DNA from: Actinopolymorpha alba DSM 45243
Lineage (GTDB): Bacteria; Actinomycetota; Actinomycetes; Propionibacteriales; Actinopolymorphaceae
DNA: 64,000 nucleotides
Assembly (NCBI RefSeq): GCF_000373925.1
Contig: NZ_KB892740.1
Coordinates: forward strand, 62,001-126,000
Reading direction: 5' to 3'
Under the pieces are notes generated by a model, which saw only the letters and a program-made list of their open reading frames with translations, was not told the DNA's origin and searched no databases. Of this stretch, positions 33,034-41,845 are shown in pieces. The position numbers were made by a program, and so were the translations under genes. The stretch's first letter is position 1; the number at the start of each line of letters is the position of its first letter.

Positions 33034-33669
33034 GTGCGCCTCACGATCTTCGGCGCGACGGGCGGCACCGGCCGGCAGTTGGTCGAACGCGCCCTGGCGG
33101 ACGGCCACGAGGTGACAGCGGTCGCCCGGAAGCCCGAGAACTTCCCACTCGTCAACGAACACTTGCGGGTCGTGCGCGGTGACGTCCTCGACTCCGCGTC
33201 GGTCGAGGCCGCGGTGAAGGGGGCGGACGCCGTGTTGTCGGCGCTCGGGCCGCGTTCTCGGAAGGACCCACCGGTCTGCGGTCCTGGCGTCGCCAACATC
33301 CTGGCCGCGATGACGTCCGCCGGCATCCGCCGGTTCGTCGGCATCAGCGCCGCGCCGGTCCCGGTCCACGATCCGGGCGACCGGCTGCTCTACCGCCTCA
33401 CTGCCAAGAAGATCCTGCGCGCGCTGTTGAAGGACGCGTACGCCGACATGGCGCGGATGGAGGACGAAGCGCGGCGCAGCGGCCTGGACTGGACGATCGT
33501 GCGGCCGCCCGCCCTCAACGACAAGCCGGCATCCGGCCGATATCGCACGGCCCTGGGCCGCAACCTACCTGGCGGCTACTTCATCTCCCGGGCCGACCTG
33601 GCCGCGGAAATGCTGCGCTCGTTGAAGGATCCCCAGACCATCGGCACGACAGTCGGGATCGCCTACTGA
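33034..33669 (+). CDS. NAD(P)-binding NmrA/BlvrB-like oxidoreductase
   Basis: 211 residues, atypical short-chain dehydrogenase fold. Dinucleotide loop RLTIFGATGGTGRQLVERAL, ADAVLSALGPRS, a HWRIYRQRG-type pattern WTIVRPPALNDKP near the C-terminus. No YxxxK pair at the usual place, so it may be a flavin/NAD(P)H reductase or sensor protein. GTG 33034 follows GAGGAGG. Expression is probably released when the divergent TetR repressor leaves the tandem operators. Confidence 0.88.
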   Translation: MRLTIFGATGGTGRQLVERALADGHEVTAVARKPENFPLVNEHLRVVRGDVLDSASVEAAVKGADAVLSALGPRSRKDPPVCGPGVANILAAMTSAGIRRFVGISAAPVPVHDPGDRLLYRLTAKKILRALLKDAYADMARMEDEARRSGLDWTIVRPPALNDKPASGRYRTALGRNLPGGYFISRADLAAEMLRSLKDPQTIGTTVGIAY

Positions 33670-33722
33670 GCGGAGAACGTCTCGAGACCCGTCATCGATG
33701 ACTGAAACGGAAAGAGACTCAC

Positions 33723-34142
33723 ATGACGATCAGTAACAGGAGCGTTGTCCGGCGCTTCTACGACGAGGTACTCAACCATGACAAGCCCGAGGTCGCTGAC
33801 GAGATCGTCGCGCCCGACTTCGTGGTGCACGGCGGTCTGCCCAACCAGGCCACCGGTCCCGAGGCCTTGAAGGCGACCGGCCGGATGCTGCGGTCCGGGT
33901 TCGCTGACCTACGCTTCACGATCGATGATCTGGTTGCCGAAGGCGACCGGGTAGCCGTGCGTTGGACGATGGAAGCCACGCACACCGGTGACTACTTCGG
34001 GATCCCGGCGACCGGGCGGTCCATCGACCTGCACGCCATCGTGATCTTCCGGGTCGTCAATGGCCAGTTGACAGAGCTGTGGCCGCTCGTCGACCACCCC
34101 AGCCTGCGCCGCCAGCTCGAAGCACCCGCGGTCGCATCGTAG
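33723..34142 (+). CDS. SnoaL-like ester cyclase/polyketide cyclase fold protein
   Basis: 139 residues, NTF2-like cone fold: VVRRFYDEVLNHDKPEVADEI, FADLRFTIDDLVAEGDRVAV, WTMEATHTGDYFGIPATGRS and VNGQLTELWPLVDHPSLRRQ. SnoaL-type proteins cyclise polyketide esters or act as steroid-isomerase-like enzymes; many genomic ones are unassigned. ATG 33723 with an AAAGAG site. Sits 53 bases after the SDR-like gene, likely the same transcript. Confidence 0.88.
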   Translation: MTISNRSVVRRFYDEVLNHDKPEVADEIVAPDFVVHGGLPNQATGPEALKATGRMLRSGFADLRFTIDDLVAEGDRVAVRWTMEATHTGDYFGIPATGRSIDLHAIVIFRVVNGQLTELWPLVDHPSLRRQLEAPAVAS

Positions 34143-34170
34143 TGATCAGCGCGGGCGAAAGGCGAGTGTG

Positions 34171-34992
34171 ATGCGGCGCAGGACTGTCGTGTGGTCGATT
34201 GTCGCGGCTGTGGCGGTGGGGCTGGCTATCTCTGGCACCGTTGCCTATCAGGCGCTGCTGCGCCCTCCAGACAGTTCTCTGCGGGAGTTCTTGGACCAGA
34301 ACCACCGGGATCCCGCCGCGCAGGTGGTCGTGGTGGCGGGCGACAGCCTGACCCATGGAACGCTGAGCGCCGACTTTGTGGCAATGCTCAAGAACGACCT
34401 GGACAGCAAGGGATACGAGTTCGTCAATGCGGGAGCCAACGGGAACACCGTGGCGGACCTGCTCGGGCGCCTGGACGACATCGTCGACGCCAAGCCTGAC
34501 CAGGTTGTTCTCCTTATCGGCGCCAACGACCTGCGCATACTCGACCCGGACGAAAAGACGCCAGCGGTGTTCCGCGCGGGCCTGGATCGGGTTCTCGGCC
34601 GGCTGCGGGCCGAAACGAAGGCCCGGCTTGCCGTGTTGTCGGTCCCGCCGCTTGGCGAGGATTCCGACAGCGCCCTCAACCAAGCGGTTGTGCGCCACAA
34701 CAAGGTCCTCGCCGACATCGCGAAGAAGCACGGTGCGGCGTACCTCCCGCTCAACGAGCGCCTGACCGAAATACTCCGAGCCGAACGCACGCAGCCGGGC
34801 GAGCCTTACCAGCTACGGTTCAGCGTCCTGGTGGGTAACGCGTTCCGGCGCTATCTACTCCGCCAGAGTTGGGACGAGATCGCCGCACAGCACAGCCTCC
34901 TGGTGCTCACCGACAACATCCACCTGAGCGATCGGGGCGCTCGGGTGGTCGGTGACCTGGTTACGGATTGGCTGCTGGCGAAGGAGGAGTAG
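34171..34992 (+). CDS. Membrane-anchored or secreted SGNH/GDSL hydrolase
   Basis: About 273 residues. An N-terminal hydrophobic stretch (VVWSIVAAVAVGLAISGTVA) acts as signal or anchor. SGNH blocks are complete: AGDSLTHG (Ser), NAGANGNT (Gly), IGANDLR (Asn) and TDNIHLSDRG (Asp/His). The enzyme hydrolyses an ester outside the membrane; the substrate could be an acylated surface sugar or lipid. ATG 34171 follows an AGGCGAG-type site; GTG 34168 is possible. Confidence 0.9.
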   Translation: MRRRTVVWSIVAAVAVGLAISGTVAYQALLRPPDSSLREFLDQNHRDPAAQVVVVAGDSLTHGTLSADFVAMLKNDLDSKGYEFVNAGANGNTVADLLGRLDDIVDAKPDQVVLLIGANDLRILDPDEKTPAVFRAGLDRVLGRLRAETKARLAVLSVPPLGEDSDSALNQAVVRHNKVLADIAKKHGAAYLPLNERLTEILRAERTQPGEPYQLRFSVLVGNAFRRYLLRQSWDEIAAQHSLLVLTDNIHLSDRGARVVGDLVTDWLLAKEE

Positions 34993-35007
34993 CAGTATCC
35001 CCTTGGG

Positions 35008-36138
35008 CTAGGGCTCGGAGACGAGGGCTGCTTCGACCTGGGCGCCCAGCGCGAGCAGCTCCTCTTCGGCGTACGCCGCGCCGACCAGCTGTAGTGAGGC
35101 GGGCAGCGCTCCGTCGGCGCGGGGTACGGGCAGCGCCAGCGCGGGAAGGCCGGTGAGGTTGAACGGCACGGTGAGGTAGGTCTTCCCGGCGCGTTCGCCG
35201 AGTCGCGGCGGCTCCACCGCCATTGTCGGCAGGGCCAGCACGCTGTGCGCGGCGAGGATCCCGTCGAGCCGAGCGGTGGCGGCCCGGCCGATCCGTCGGC
35301 AGGCGACCACGCGGGCGGCCGGGATCCCGCTGTCGTTCCTGATGTCGGTGGCGTTCCGCTCCTCGAGCCGGTCGGCGCGGTCGAGGAGGTGGCGGTGCGC
35401 CCAGTGCCCCTCGGCCCCCGCGAGGTCGTAGGCGGCTTGGAGCCAGGTGGACCAGTCTGGCAACTCGACGTCCGTGCTGACGAAGCCGGCGGCCGCGAGC
35501 GCCCGGTCGACCGCGGCGTCGATGCTGGGGTCGACGCCCGGCAGCCGTATCCGCGCAGCCGTCAGTGGAACGCCATCCCGCCCGGCCGGGGTGAAGCCCG
35601 GCTCGAGCATCCGCATCCCTACGACCGCGCCGGCCACGTCGCGGGCGAGCGGGCCCACCGTGTCGAGAGTGCGGGAGAACTCAAAGACGCCATGGGTAGG
35701 AATCCGGCCCGCGGTCGTCTTGAGACCGACGATCCCGCAGCAGGCGGCGGGCACGCGTACCGACCCGCCCGTGTCGGTGCCGTATCCCACGTCCGCCTCG
35801 TCGACGGCGACGGCGACGGCCGATCCGCTGGAGGAACCACCGGGGATACGGGTCGGGTCCAGCGGGTTGGCGGGAGTGCCCGTCCACGGATTGATGCCGT
35901 CGGCGTGCCGGCAGAGTTCGACGAGGTTGGTCTTGCCGACGATGCGGGCACCTTGACGGCGGGCGTGGACGACGACGGGCGCGTCCTGGGTGGCGGGTTC
36001 GGCGTCCTCCGCGATAGCTCGGCATCCGACGGTCGTCGGCGTACCAGCGACGTCGATGCAGTCCTTCACGGCGATGCGCGGGCCGTCGCCGGTGGTGTCG
36101 AAGCGGAGCAACCAGGTGGCGTTCACCGGGCCGATCAT
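35008..36138 (-). CDS. Amidase signature (AS) enzyme
   Basis: 376 residues, shorter than the usual 450-500. The Ser-cisSer-Lys triad is visible: K25 in RIAVKDCIDVAG, Ser in GGSSSGSAVAVAVDEAD, and the catalytic Ser in YGTDTGGSVRVPAACCG. The C-terminal PFNLTGLPALALPVP is typical. Hydrolyses an amide bond in the cytoplasm; the relatives include GatA-like and aryl-acylamidases, and substrate is unknown. ATG 36138; divergent from the tricorn gene. Confidence 0.9.
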   Translation of the reverse strand: MIGPVNATWLLRFDTTGDGPRIAVKDCIDVAGTPTTVGCRAIAEDAEPATQDAPVVVHARRQGARIVGKTNLVELCRHADGINPWTGTPANPLDPTRIPGGSSSGSAVAVAVDEADVGYGTDTGGSVRVPAACCGIVGLKTTAGRIPTHGVFEFSRTLDTVGPLARDVAGAVVGMRMLEPGFTPAGRDGVPLTAARIRLPGVDPSIDAAVDRALAAAGFVSTDVELPDWSTWLQAAYDLAGAEGHWAHRHLLDRADRLEERNATDIRNDSGIPAARVVACRRIGRAATARLDGILAAHSVLALPTMAVEPPRLGERAGKTYLTVPFNLTGLPALALPVPRADGALPASLQLVGAAYAEEELLALGAQVEAALVSEP

Positions 36139-36242
36139 GCCGGTTCCTGACCGGTCCGCGACAGGTCTGGTCGGGAGCGCTGGATGTCGTGGGATCGGAC
36201 TAGGCTCACCCCACGCGCGTTACAGGGAGGGGAACCCAACGT

Positions 36243-39200
36243 ATGGTCGCGCCCGACGAGCCGAGCTACCTGCGATTTCCGACCATCTGTGGTGACAGCG
36301 TGGTGTTTGTCACCGATGACGACCTGTGGAGCACCTCGGTCGACGGTGGCCGCGCCTGGCGGCTGACCGCCGGCGTCGCCGAGGCGCGCCGGCCGCGGCT
36401 TTCACCGGACGGGAGTTCGATCGCGTTCGTCGGCGAGGAGGAGGGCCCGGGCGAGATCTACGTGATGCCGGCGACCGGCGGCACGGCCCGGCGGCTGACG
36501 TTCGAGGCGGCGATCAGCACGGTCGCCGGATGGATTGACAACGACACGATCGCGTACGCCACCACCGCCGGCCGGCCCATCCGGGGCGACTTCCGGTTGC
36601 GCCGCGTGAGCGTGCACGGCGGTCCGTCCGAGGAGCTGCCGGTCGGCCAGGCGCAGTCGATCTCCTACGGCCCCGGCGGTGGGGTCGTTCTCGGGCGCAA
36701 CACCAGCGATCCGGCGAGGTGGAAGCGCTACCGCGGCGGCACCGCCGGCGATCTGTGGGTCGACCCGACGGGCGCGGGGGAGTTCCGCCGGCTGGTCGCC
36801 CTCGACGGCAACCTCGCGAGTCCCTGCTGGGTGGGGGAGCGGATCTTCTTCCTGTCCGATCACGAGGGCGTCGGCAACGTCTACTCCTGTACGCCGGAAG
36901 GCGACGACCTACGCCGGCACTCCGACCACGAGGACTACTACGCGCGCAACCTCGCCACCGACGGCACCCGACTCGTCTATCACTGCGCGGGCGACATCTA
37001 CCTCCTTGATCCGGCTGAGGACGAGCCCAGGCAGATCCCGGTCTGGGTCGGTAGCTCGCGCACCCAGCGCAACCGGCAGTTCGTCTCTGCGGGCGACTAC
37101 CTCGACTCCGCCACCCTTGGTCCTGACGGGAGCGACCTGGCGATCACCGCACGCGGCAAGGCGTTCTCGTTCGCTCACTGGGAGGGCGCCGTCCGCCAGC
37201 ACGGCGAACCCGACGGTGTGCGCTACCGCCTCCTGACCTGGCTCGGCGACCACGAGCGGTTGGTCGCGGCGGCGAGTGACGATCGGGAGGAGGAACGCCT
37301 CGTCGTCCTGACCGCGGACGGCACCGCGTCGCCGCGGTGGCTCGACGACCTCGACGTCGGGCGGGTGGTCGAGTTGGCCGTCTCGCCGCACTCCGACGAG
37401 ATAGCGCTGACCAACCACCGGCACGAACTCCTCCTGGTCGACCTCGGCGCCGAGGAGCCCGCGGTCCGCCGCCTCGACCACAGTGCGTACGCCGCGATCG
37501 GCGAGGTGATCTGGGCGCCCGATGGTCGTTGGCTGGCCTACGCGCGGCCCGACACCGCACAGACCCGGGGGATCACGATCTGCCGGGTCGAGACGGGCGA
37601 GACCTGGCCGGTGTCCCGCCCGGTCCTGCGTGACTACTCGCCGAGCTTCGACCCGGAGGGCAAGTACCTCTACTTCCTCGGCCAGCGCGACTTCAACCCG
37701 GTCCACGACGCGCTGCAGTTCGGGGCCGGCTTCCCGCTCGGCTCCCGACCATACGTCGTGACGCTGCGGCGCGACCTGGGTTCGCCGTTCGTTCCGGAGC
37801 CCCGTCCGCTGGTGAGTGAGGCCGCCGCCGCCCAGAAGAAGGGCGAGGAGGAAAACAAGGCGGAAGAGGAACGCAAGACCGAAGAGGAGCACAAGCCCGA
37901 GGGCGAGCCGGAGCGGCCCACGCCGGTCGAGATCGACATCGACGGGATCACCGACCGGATCCTGGCGTTCCCCGTTTCCGAAGGCCGCTACCAGCGGATC
38001 GTCGGCGTTCAGGGCAAGGCGTTGTTCTCCGGCTGGCCGGTGCAAGGGAGCCTTGACGACGCGGCGTACGAAGTCCACCCGGCCAGGGCCGTCCTTGACG
38101 TCTACGACTTCGAGACCCAGCGGAAGGAACGCCTGATCGACGGCATCTCCGACTTCTGGCTCGACCGCCGCGGCCAGACCCTCCTCTATCAGGCGGGCGA
38201 GCGGCTGCGGGTGCTCAAGGCGGGCGAGAAGGCGTCGGACGACGGTGACGACCCCCGCCGCGCGACCGGTTGGATCGATCTCGGCAGGGTGAAGGTCTCG
38301 GTCCGGCCGGGCGCCGAATGGCGTCAGATGTTCCGCGAGACGTGGCGGCTGCAGCGCGATCACTTCTGGGTCGAGGACATGTCGGGTGTCGCGTGGGACC
38401 AGATCTACGCGCGCTATCTCCCGCTCGTGGATCGGGTGTCCACCAGGTCGGAGCTGTCTGACCTCATCTGGGAGCTGCAGGGCGAGCTCGGCACGTCACA
38501 CGCCTACGAGATAGGCGGGGCGTATCGCCAGGGACCCCACTACCGGCAGGGGTTCCTGGGTGTCGACTGGGCTTTCGATGCCGAGAGCGGTCGCTACCGG
38601 ATCGGCCGGATCGTGGGCGGCGACCGCTGGGACCCCGAGGCCACCTCGCCTCTGAACCGTCCCGGTGTCGATATCGCGGTGGGCGACGTCGTTCTCGCGA
38701 TCAACGGCCAGCCGATCGGGACCGCATCCGACGGCTCGCACCTTCCGCCGGGTGAGCCGCTGGTCAACCAGGCCGACGAGGAGGTGCAGCTGACGGTCGT
38801 CCGCGGCGACGGCGACCCGCGCACGGTGAGCGCGCGGGCAGTTGGTGCGGAGATGGCCGGACGCTACCGCGACTGGGTGGAGGCCAACCGCGCGTACGTC
38901 GCCGACCGCACTGGCGGCCGGGTGGGCTACCTCCATATCCCCGACATGGGTACGCGGGGGTTCGCGGAGTTCCACCGGGGATTCCTCCGCGAGTTCGACC
39001 ACGAGTCGCTGATCATCGACGTTCGCTTCAACGGCGGCGGCAACGTCTCGGCCCTGCTGCTGGAGAAGCTGGCGCGGCGGCGGCTGGGATACGACTTCTC
39101 CCGGTGGACGCAACCCGAGCCGTACCCTCAGGAGTCGCCGCGCGGCCCGTTGATCGCCCTCACCAACGAGCAGGCCGGCTCCGACGGCGACATCTTCTGT

Positions 39201-39584
39201 CACGCGTTCAAGATGCTGAAGCTGGGCCCGCTGATCGGCAAGCGAACCTGGGGCGGCGTGATCGGTATCTGGCCGCGGCACGCCCTCGCCGACGGCACGG
39301 TCACCACCCAGCCGGAGTTCTCGTTCGCGTTCGACGACGTGGGCTGGCGGGTCGAAAACTACGGCACTGACCCTGACATCGAGGTCGACATCGCGCCGCA
39401 GGACTACGCCAGCGGAGACGACCCGCAGCTCGACCGGGCGATCGAGGTGGCGCTCGCCGAGCTTGTCGCCCACCCGCCGCACGCCCCCAGGGCCGTCGAA
39501 CGCATCCCGCTGACCCAGCCGGCCCTCAGCCCGAGGGTGGCTGGAGCCCGGGGAGCTGGCGACGCCACCCCGGAGGACCTGTGA
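36243..39584 (+). CDS. Tricorn protease homologue
   Basis: Large cytoplasmic serine protease (S41) of 1113 residues that degrades peptides released by the proteasome or other proteases. N-terminal six- and seven-bladed beta-propellers (about 1-620) with repeated [10 protein letters not shown] and [10 protein letters not shown] motifs, a highly charged Glu/Lys linker (about 528-560), the C1 domain, a PDZ domain (about 770-870, [14 protein letters not shown]) and the catalytic C2 domain. Catalytic residues: H753 (GTSHAYE) and S980-D981 in [11 protein letters not shown] 36243 with GGGAGGGG upstream. Its TGA overlaps the Uma2 start. Confidence 0.93.
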   Translation: MVAPDEPSYLRFPTICGDSVVFVTDDDLWSTSVDGGRAWRLTAGVAEARRPRLSPDGSSIAFVGEEEGPGEIYVMPATGGTARRLTFEAAISTVAGWIDNDTIAYATTAGRPIRGDFRLRRVSVHGGPSEELPVGQAQSISYGPGGGVVLGRNTSDPARWKRYRGGTAGDLWVDPTGAGEFRRLVALDGNLASPCWVGERIFFLSDHEGVGNVYSCTPEGDDLRRHSDHEDYYARNLATDGTRLVYHCAGDIYLLDPAEDEPRQIPVWVGSSRTQRNRQFVSAGDYLDSATLGPDGSDLAITARGKAFSFAHWEGAVRQHGEPDGVRYRLLTWLGDHERLVAAASDDREEERLVVLTADGTASPRWLDDLDVGRVVELAVSPHSDEIALTNHRHELLLVDLGAEEPAVRRLDHSAYAAIGEVIWAPDGRWLAYARPDTAQTRGITICRVETGETWPVSRPVLRDYSPSFDPEGKYLYFLGQRDFNPVHDALQFGAGFPLGSRPYVVTLRRDLGSPFVPEPRPLVSEAAAAQKKGEEENKAEEERKTEEEHKPEGEPERPTPVEIDIDGITDRILAFPVSEGRYQRIVGVQGKALFSGWPVQGSLDDAAYEVHPARAVLDVYDFETQRKERLIDGISDFWLDRRGQTLLYQAGERLRVLKAGEKASDDGDDPRRATGWIDLGRVKVSVRPGAEWRQMFRETWRLQRDHFWVEDMSGVAWDQIYARYLPLVDRVSTRSELSDLIWELQGELGTSHAYEIGGAYRQGPHYRQGFLGVDWAFDAESGRYRIGRIVGGDRWDPEATSPLNRPGVDIAVGDVVLAINGQPIGTASDGSHLPPGEPLVNQADEEVQLTVVRGDGDPRTVSARAVGAEMAGRYRDWVEANRAYVADRTGGRVGYLHIPDMGTRGFAEFHRGFLREFDHESLIIDVRFNGGGNVSALLLEKLARRRLGYDFSRWTQPEPYPQESPRGPLIALTNEQAGSDGDIFCHAFKMLKLGPLIGKRTWGGVIGIWPRHALADGTVTTQPEFSFAFDDVGWRVENYGTDPDIEVDIAPQDYASGDDPQLDRAIEVALAELVAHPPHAPRAVERIPLTQPALSPRVAGARGAGDATPEDL

Positions 39585-40135
39585 CCGTTCTGCATCTCGA
39601 GTACAGATCACGCTGGACGGTCGCTGATCTGGAGCAGATCCCGGCCGAGTTCCGAGCCGAGCTTGTCAACGGTGCCCTCGTCCTGAACCCCGCCCGTAGC
39701 AAGCGGCATCAGCTTCTCATTCACCGACTGATCGATCAGGTCGAGTCGCAGCTGCCTGAGGGCTGGGTATGCACGTCTGACTTTGATGTGATCTTCGCGG
39801 ATGATCACACCAGGCGGCCAGGCATGGCGGTCGTCCGTGAGGCCAGCTTCGATGTAAACCCCACGCCTCCGTCCGAAATCGCGATCATCGTCGAAATCGT
39901 TTCTCCTGGCTCGGAGGGCCCTGACCGTAACGACAAGCCGGAGGAGTACGCGGCCGCTGGCATCCCCGTGTACTGGCGGATCGAGACCAGGGGAACCCTC
40001 GCTCTCGTCGCGTACGAGTTGGTAGGAGACACCTATCTCGAGCACTCTCCAGCGACCGACATCTTCACCACCCGTCAGCCGTGGCCCGTGCGGATCGACG
40101 TTCCCGATCTGGGCCGGATCGGTCCCAAGCGCTAG
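39581..40135 (+). CDS. Uma2-family (DUF820) nuclease-fold protein, probably inactive
   Basis: 184 residues, PD-(D/E)XK fold of the Uma2 family. The strand motif [20 protein letters not shown] keeps Glu and Lys and [14 protein letters not shown] is typical. However, the usual RPD of the metal-binding strand reads RRPG (G81), a single-base change from Asp. The loss of this acid would weaken or abolish nuclease activity. GTG 39581 overlaps the tricorn stop by 4 bases. Uma2 genes are usually orphan and multicopy; the function remains unclear. Confidence 0.82.
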   Translation: MTVLHLEYRSRWTVADLEQIPAEFRAELVNGALVLNPARSKRHQLLIHRLIDQVESQLPEGWVCTSDFDVIFADDHTRRPGMAVVREASFDVNPTPPSEIAIIVEIVSPGSEGPDRNDKPEEYAAAGIPVYWRIETRGTLALVAYELVGDTYLEHSPATDIFTTRQPWPVRIDVPDLGRIGPKR

Positions 40136-40164
40136 CTCGTGGCCGCTGGGTTTGTGAGGGACCC

Positions 40165-40689
40165 TCAGGGAGTCTCGGACTTGTCCGAAGGAACGACACC
40201 CGCGTGCGCGGGGAACTGTCGGACAAGTCGTTGGTCCTGTGCGCTGTGGGCCCCCACCACTGCCCGGAAGTGATCCCGCGCCCCCGGCACGAACATCAGG
40301 GCCACCGCACCGACAACCGCGGCGACGTGCACACCCCGGCTCAGGGCGAAGAGAATCGAGAGCACCCCGGCGTTCTCGAAAGCGCCCTGGGGGGTTCCTT
40401 CGACCAGCCACGAAATCGGCTCGATCACCAGCGCGAGGGTGCCGATGCCGCCGATGATGAGCGTGAGCACGAGCCGGGCCACCTGACTGCCGCGTCGCAT
40501 CGCGCCGGCGAGGATCAGCGTCGCGGCGAAGACGATCAGCCAGAGCCCGGCCCTGGTGCCCAGCCCGTCGCCGTAGGAACGACTGGTCCACGAGTCGACC
40601 AGGACCAGGACAGTTTCGACAATGCCCGCGCTGATCGCCGCGATCCACAGTCGGAATGACCACTGGACACTTGCGGGGACGGCCCTGGA
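40165..40689 (-). CDS. Four-helix membrane protein, unknown function
   Basis: 174 residues from GTG 40689, with GGAAGG at proper spacing; the longer GTG 40731 start lacks a good site. Four membrane helices (WSFRLWIAAISAGIVETVLV, LWLIVFAATLILAGAM, LTLIIGGIGTLALVIE, VHVAAVVGAVALMFV). The C-terminal 30 residues are polar. No motif recognised. Converges on the Uma2 gene with 29 bases between. Confidence 0.7.
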   Translation of the reverse strand, partial: SRAVPASVQWSFRLWIAAISAGIVETVLVLVDSWTSRSYGDGLGTRAGLWLIVFAATLILAGAMRRGSQVARLVLTLIIGGIGTLALVIEPISWLVEGTPQGAFENAGVLSILFALSRGVHVAAVVGAVALMFVPGARDHFRAVVGAHSAQDQRLVRQFPAHAGVVPSDKSETP

Positions 40690-40820
40690 CACGATGATCC
40701 TTCCACTGGAAAGTGTTCTGTCACCGTCCACCCTGCGCCCGGGCGTACAGCACCGTCACTCCGGCAGGCCACCCAATCGACCCCAGGGAGATCCCTGACA
40801 GGACCCGCCGGAAGGGGCGC

Positions 40821-41771
40821 TCAGCCGCACTCCAGAAGGTCACGGGCGGAGGAACGGAAGTCGGTGAGGATCTGCTCGGCCCAGCCCTCCGAAAGGCTTT
40901 CGGTCCCGCGCCAGGCCGGCTTGTCGACAAGGTGGAAGCGCAGGTTGCCGATGGACTCGATCACCCGAAGCCACGGCAGCGCCGAGAGGTCGGCGGACCC
41001 GATCGTCCGGACGCTCCGGTAGCCCGCGGCGAAGGCATCGGCGAACGCCGTGGACAGGCAGGAGGTGAGGTCGCCCGCGCGCCATCCCACGGCGGCGAGG
41101 TCGAAGTCGTGGATCGTCAGGCCCTCGCCAGTCAGGTGTACGTTGTCCAGCGTCACGTCACCGTGCCGGATACCCCAGTCGAGGCCGAGTGCGGCGAGTT
41201 CGGTCATCCGCTGGCGGGCGAGTCCGCCGAGTTCCTTGACCAGAGCCTGGTCCTCGGGCTGGTTGGCGAGTTCCGGAAGGACCTGGGCGAGGGGTTCGTC
41301 GAGGGTGAGCTCGAGCCCGAAGGCCCGGCGAGAATGGGTCGTCCGAAAGTCCTCCGTCGCGCGGTGAAGCCGTGCCAGCAGGGCACCGTACGCGTGGTAG
41401 AGCTCGTCGTTCAACGGCGGCCGAGGTTTGTCTCCGTCGACGTACTCGGTCAGACCGAAGGGGCGGATCCCCTCGGGAGCGTCGAATTCACCGACGAGAG
41501 AGCCGCTGGTCAGCGGGACCACCCGGGCGACACTGATCCCCGAGGCAGCGAGGTGGGAGACGAGGTCGAACTCCCAGGCAACCTCGTCGGTCGACCAGCC
41601 GCCGGCGTGGTAGACCTTCAGCACGAAGCGCCCGTCCGCGCCGGTGAGGTCATAGACGTCGTTGACGAACGACCGCAGCAGCCGGCACTCGCGTACGTCG
41701 AGGCCGTACGCCCTCCGTACGAGGTCGCCAATCGCAGCGGGCTGGGGGATCGAACGCAGGACGTGGACCAT
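40821..41771 (-). CDS. Aminoglycoside phosphotransferase-fold kinase (homoserine-kinase-like)
   Basis: 316 residues, APH/choline-kinase fold. ATP lysine in FVLKVYHAGG, catalytic loop IRHGDVTLDNVHL and metal-binding IHDFDLAAVGWRAGDL. It resembles the homoserine kinase type II/Ser-Thr kinase branch that phosphorylates small molecules. I start at ATG 41771 because the family N-terminus begins about there. No drug-resistance role is implied by the sequence. Codirectional with the FAD/Fe-S gene that ends 74 bases upstream. Confidence 0.85.
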   Translation of the reverse strand: MVHVLRSIPQPAAIGDLVRRAYGLDVRECRLLRSFVNDVYDLTGADGRFVLKVYHAGGWSTDEVAWEFDLVSHLAASGISVARVVPLTSGSLVGEFDAPEGIRPFGLTEYVDGDKPRPPLNDELYHAYGALLARLHRATEDFRTTHSRRAFGLELTLDEPLAQVLPELANQPEDQALVKELGGLARQRMTELAALGLDWGIRHGDVTLDNVHLTGEGLTIHDFDLAAVGWRAGDLTSCLSTAFADAFAAGYRSVRTIGSADLSALPWLRVIESIGNLRFHLVDKPAWRGTESLSEGWAEQILTDFRSSARDLLECG

Positions 41772-41845
41772 GCCGCCCGACGCTAGGTAAAGCGGCCCGC
41801 AGATGTCCACGCGATTTGTCAGGAGGCTGAGAGGCCGCGGTGCCG

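Noticed and set aside
40821-41771. Aminoglycoside resistance gene
   Set aside because: The fold is APH-like, but the sequence is of the homoserine-kinase-like housekeeping branch and no resistance context is seen.
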